A DNA stretch of 22,722 nucleotides, taken from NCBI GenBank assembly GCA_050692055.1, contig JBOGTC010000104.1:1-22722 (forward strand). Direction: 5' to 3'. Below, in pieces: positions 22,406 to 22,722 of this stretch. Made by a program: the position numbers and the translations under genes. The DNA is from JBOGTC01 sp050692055 (lineage in GTDB: Bacteria > Chloroflexota > Limnocylindria > QHBO01). The notes beneath the pieces were generated by a model. The model saw only the letters and a list, made by a program, of their open reading frames with translations, searched no databases and was not told the origin of the DNA. Position 1 is the first letter of the stretch, and every line of letters starts with the position of its first letter.

Positions 22406-22722
22406 TCAGGCTCGGGGATGCGCCCTGGCATAGACCTCGCGCAGGCGCTCGCCGGTCAGGTGCGTGTAGAGCTGGGTGGTGCTGATGCTAGCATGGCCCA
22501 GCAGGGCCTGGACCACGCGAAGGTCGGCTCCCCCCTCCAGCAGATGCGTCGCGAAGCTGTGCCGGAACGTGTGAGGCGTGACGCGCTCACCGATGCCGGC
22601 CGCCTCGGTCCAGCGCTTCACCAGCCGCCAGACCGCCTCCCGGCTCATCCGGTTCCCACGCTGCCCGACGAAGACGGCCTCGGTCGGACGCTTCGCCGTC
22701 CACTCCGCCCGGGGGCCGGTCC
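22406..22722 (-). CDS. xerD: Tyrosine recombinase, XerC/XerD type (partial, 3' end)
   Basis: About 104 residues of the C-terminal catalytic domain are inside the window; the gene runs off the right edge. The active-site set is clear: HTFRHSFATHLLEGGADLRVVQ (HxxRH), LLGHASISTTQLYTHL (H and the nucleophilic Tyr). The short tail after Tyr (ERLREVYARAHPRA) is typical of XerC/XerD rather than phage integrases. It resolves chromosome dimers at dif. It is the first gene of the minus-strand operon seen here, and its link to pnp and scpA favours XerD, but XerC cannot be excluded. Any start inside the window (for example the ATG at 22648) is internal. Confidence 0.9.
   Translation of the reverse strand, partial: TGPRAEWTAKRPTEAVFVGQRGNRMSREAVWRLVKRWTEAAGIGERVTPHTFRHSFATHLLEGGADLRVVQALLGHASISTTQLYTHLTGERLREVYARAHPRA

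Noticed and set aside
19830..22433. 867-codon plus-strand frame opposite scpA-distal genes
   Set aside because: It mirrors the coding of four clear minus-strand genes in a high-GC genome; composition (His, Gln, Arg, Asp, Gly) is typical of antisense frames.
22406..22722. Phage or island integrase next to an attachment site
   Set aside because: The short C-terminal tail and operon context with pnp and scpA fit a chromosomal Xer recombinase; no att-like repeat or tRNA is adjacent.

Overview
The window is high-GC DNA (by eye about two-thirds G+C) with many GTG starts and very tight, often overlapping gene packing. The gene set (scpA-scpB-rluB/cmk-plsC-ispH, der-gpsA, an XerD-type recombinase, GH125-like and GT4 enzymes next to a LacI-controlled ABC importer) fits a free-living, Gram-positive-like bacterium. 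My best guess is a Chloroflexota lineage (Limnocylindria/Ellin6529-like). That is an inference from gene order and protein style; no rRNA or universal marker here settles it.

Layout. (1) Positions 1-2480 are accessory and damaged. They hold a ribbon-helix-helix (CopG-like) remnant and a DUF4160/DUF2442 pair whose 5' ends are cut at the same point, an IS630-family insertion sequence with 47-bp terminal inverted repeats and a transposase split by a +1 frameshift in a T4C6 run, and a small ABM-type monooxygenase gene, also frameshifted, that starts 24 bp past the IS end. A strong intrinsic terminator closes this part. (2) Positions 2485-3219 carry tRNA-Pro(GGG) on the minus strand and an intergenic region with three copies of a 28-bp repeat and a triple 14-bp tandem repeat. 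(3) Positions 3220-5685 (minus) hold der and gpsA. (4) Positions 6000-14542 (plus) form one compact carbohydrate operon: LacI regulator with a double operator in front, lipoprotein binding protein, two permeases, ATPase, a GH125-like six-hairpin glycosidase and a GT4 glycosyltransferase. (5) Positions 14698-15570 (minus) hold ispH. (6) Positions 15571-16081 are a gene-free stretch with a perfect 13-bp hairpin and a regular 12-13 bp TGGCCC repeat array. (7) Positions 16082-22722 (minus) are a nine-gene, nearly gap-free housekeeping operon read from the right edge: XerC/D recombinase (partial), PH/SHOCT membrane protein, purine nucleoside phosphorylase, site-2 protease, HD-domain protein, scpA, scpB, a fused RluB pseudouridine synthase-CMP kinase, and plsC.

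How it fits together. In many bacteria scpAB, rluB, cmk, plsC, ispH, der and gpsA form one neighbourhood. Here the two halves (scpA...ispH and der-gpsA) are both on the minus strand and are separated by an opposite-strand sugar module, as if that module had been inserted between ispH and der. The sugar module looks self-contained: LacI binds the operator pair at 5945-5974, and the downstream genes are coupled by overlaps or very short gaps, with an internal hairpin after the binding-protein gene. GH125 relatives are exo-alpha-1,6-mannosidases, so an alpha-mannoside is the first substrate to test. No wholly new defence or mobile system is evident. The most unusual items are the RluB-CMK fusion, the sugar operon with its palindrome-within-palindrome operator, the TGGCCC repeat array, and the decayed toxin/antitoxin-like island beside the IS.
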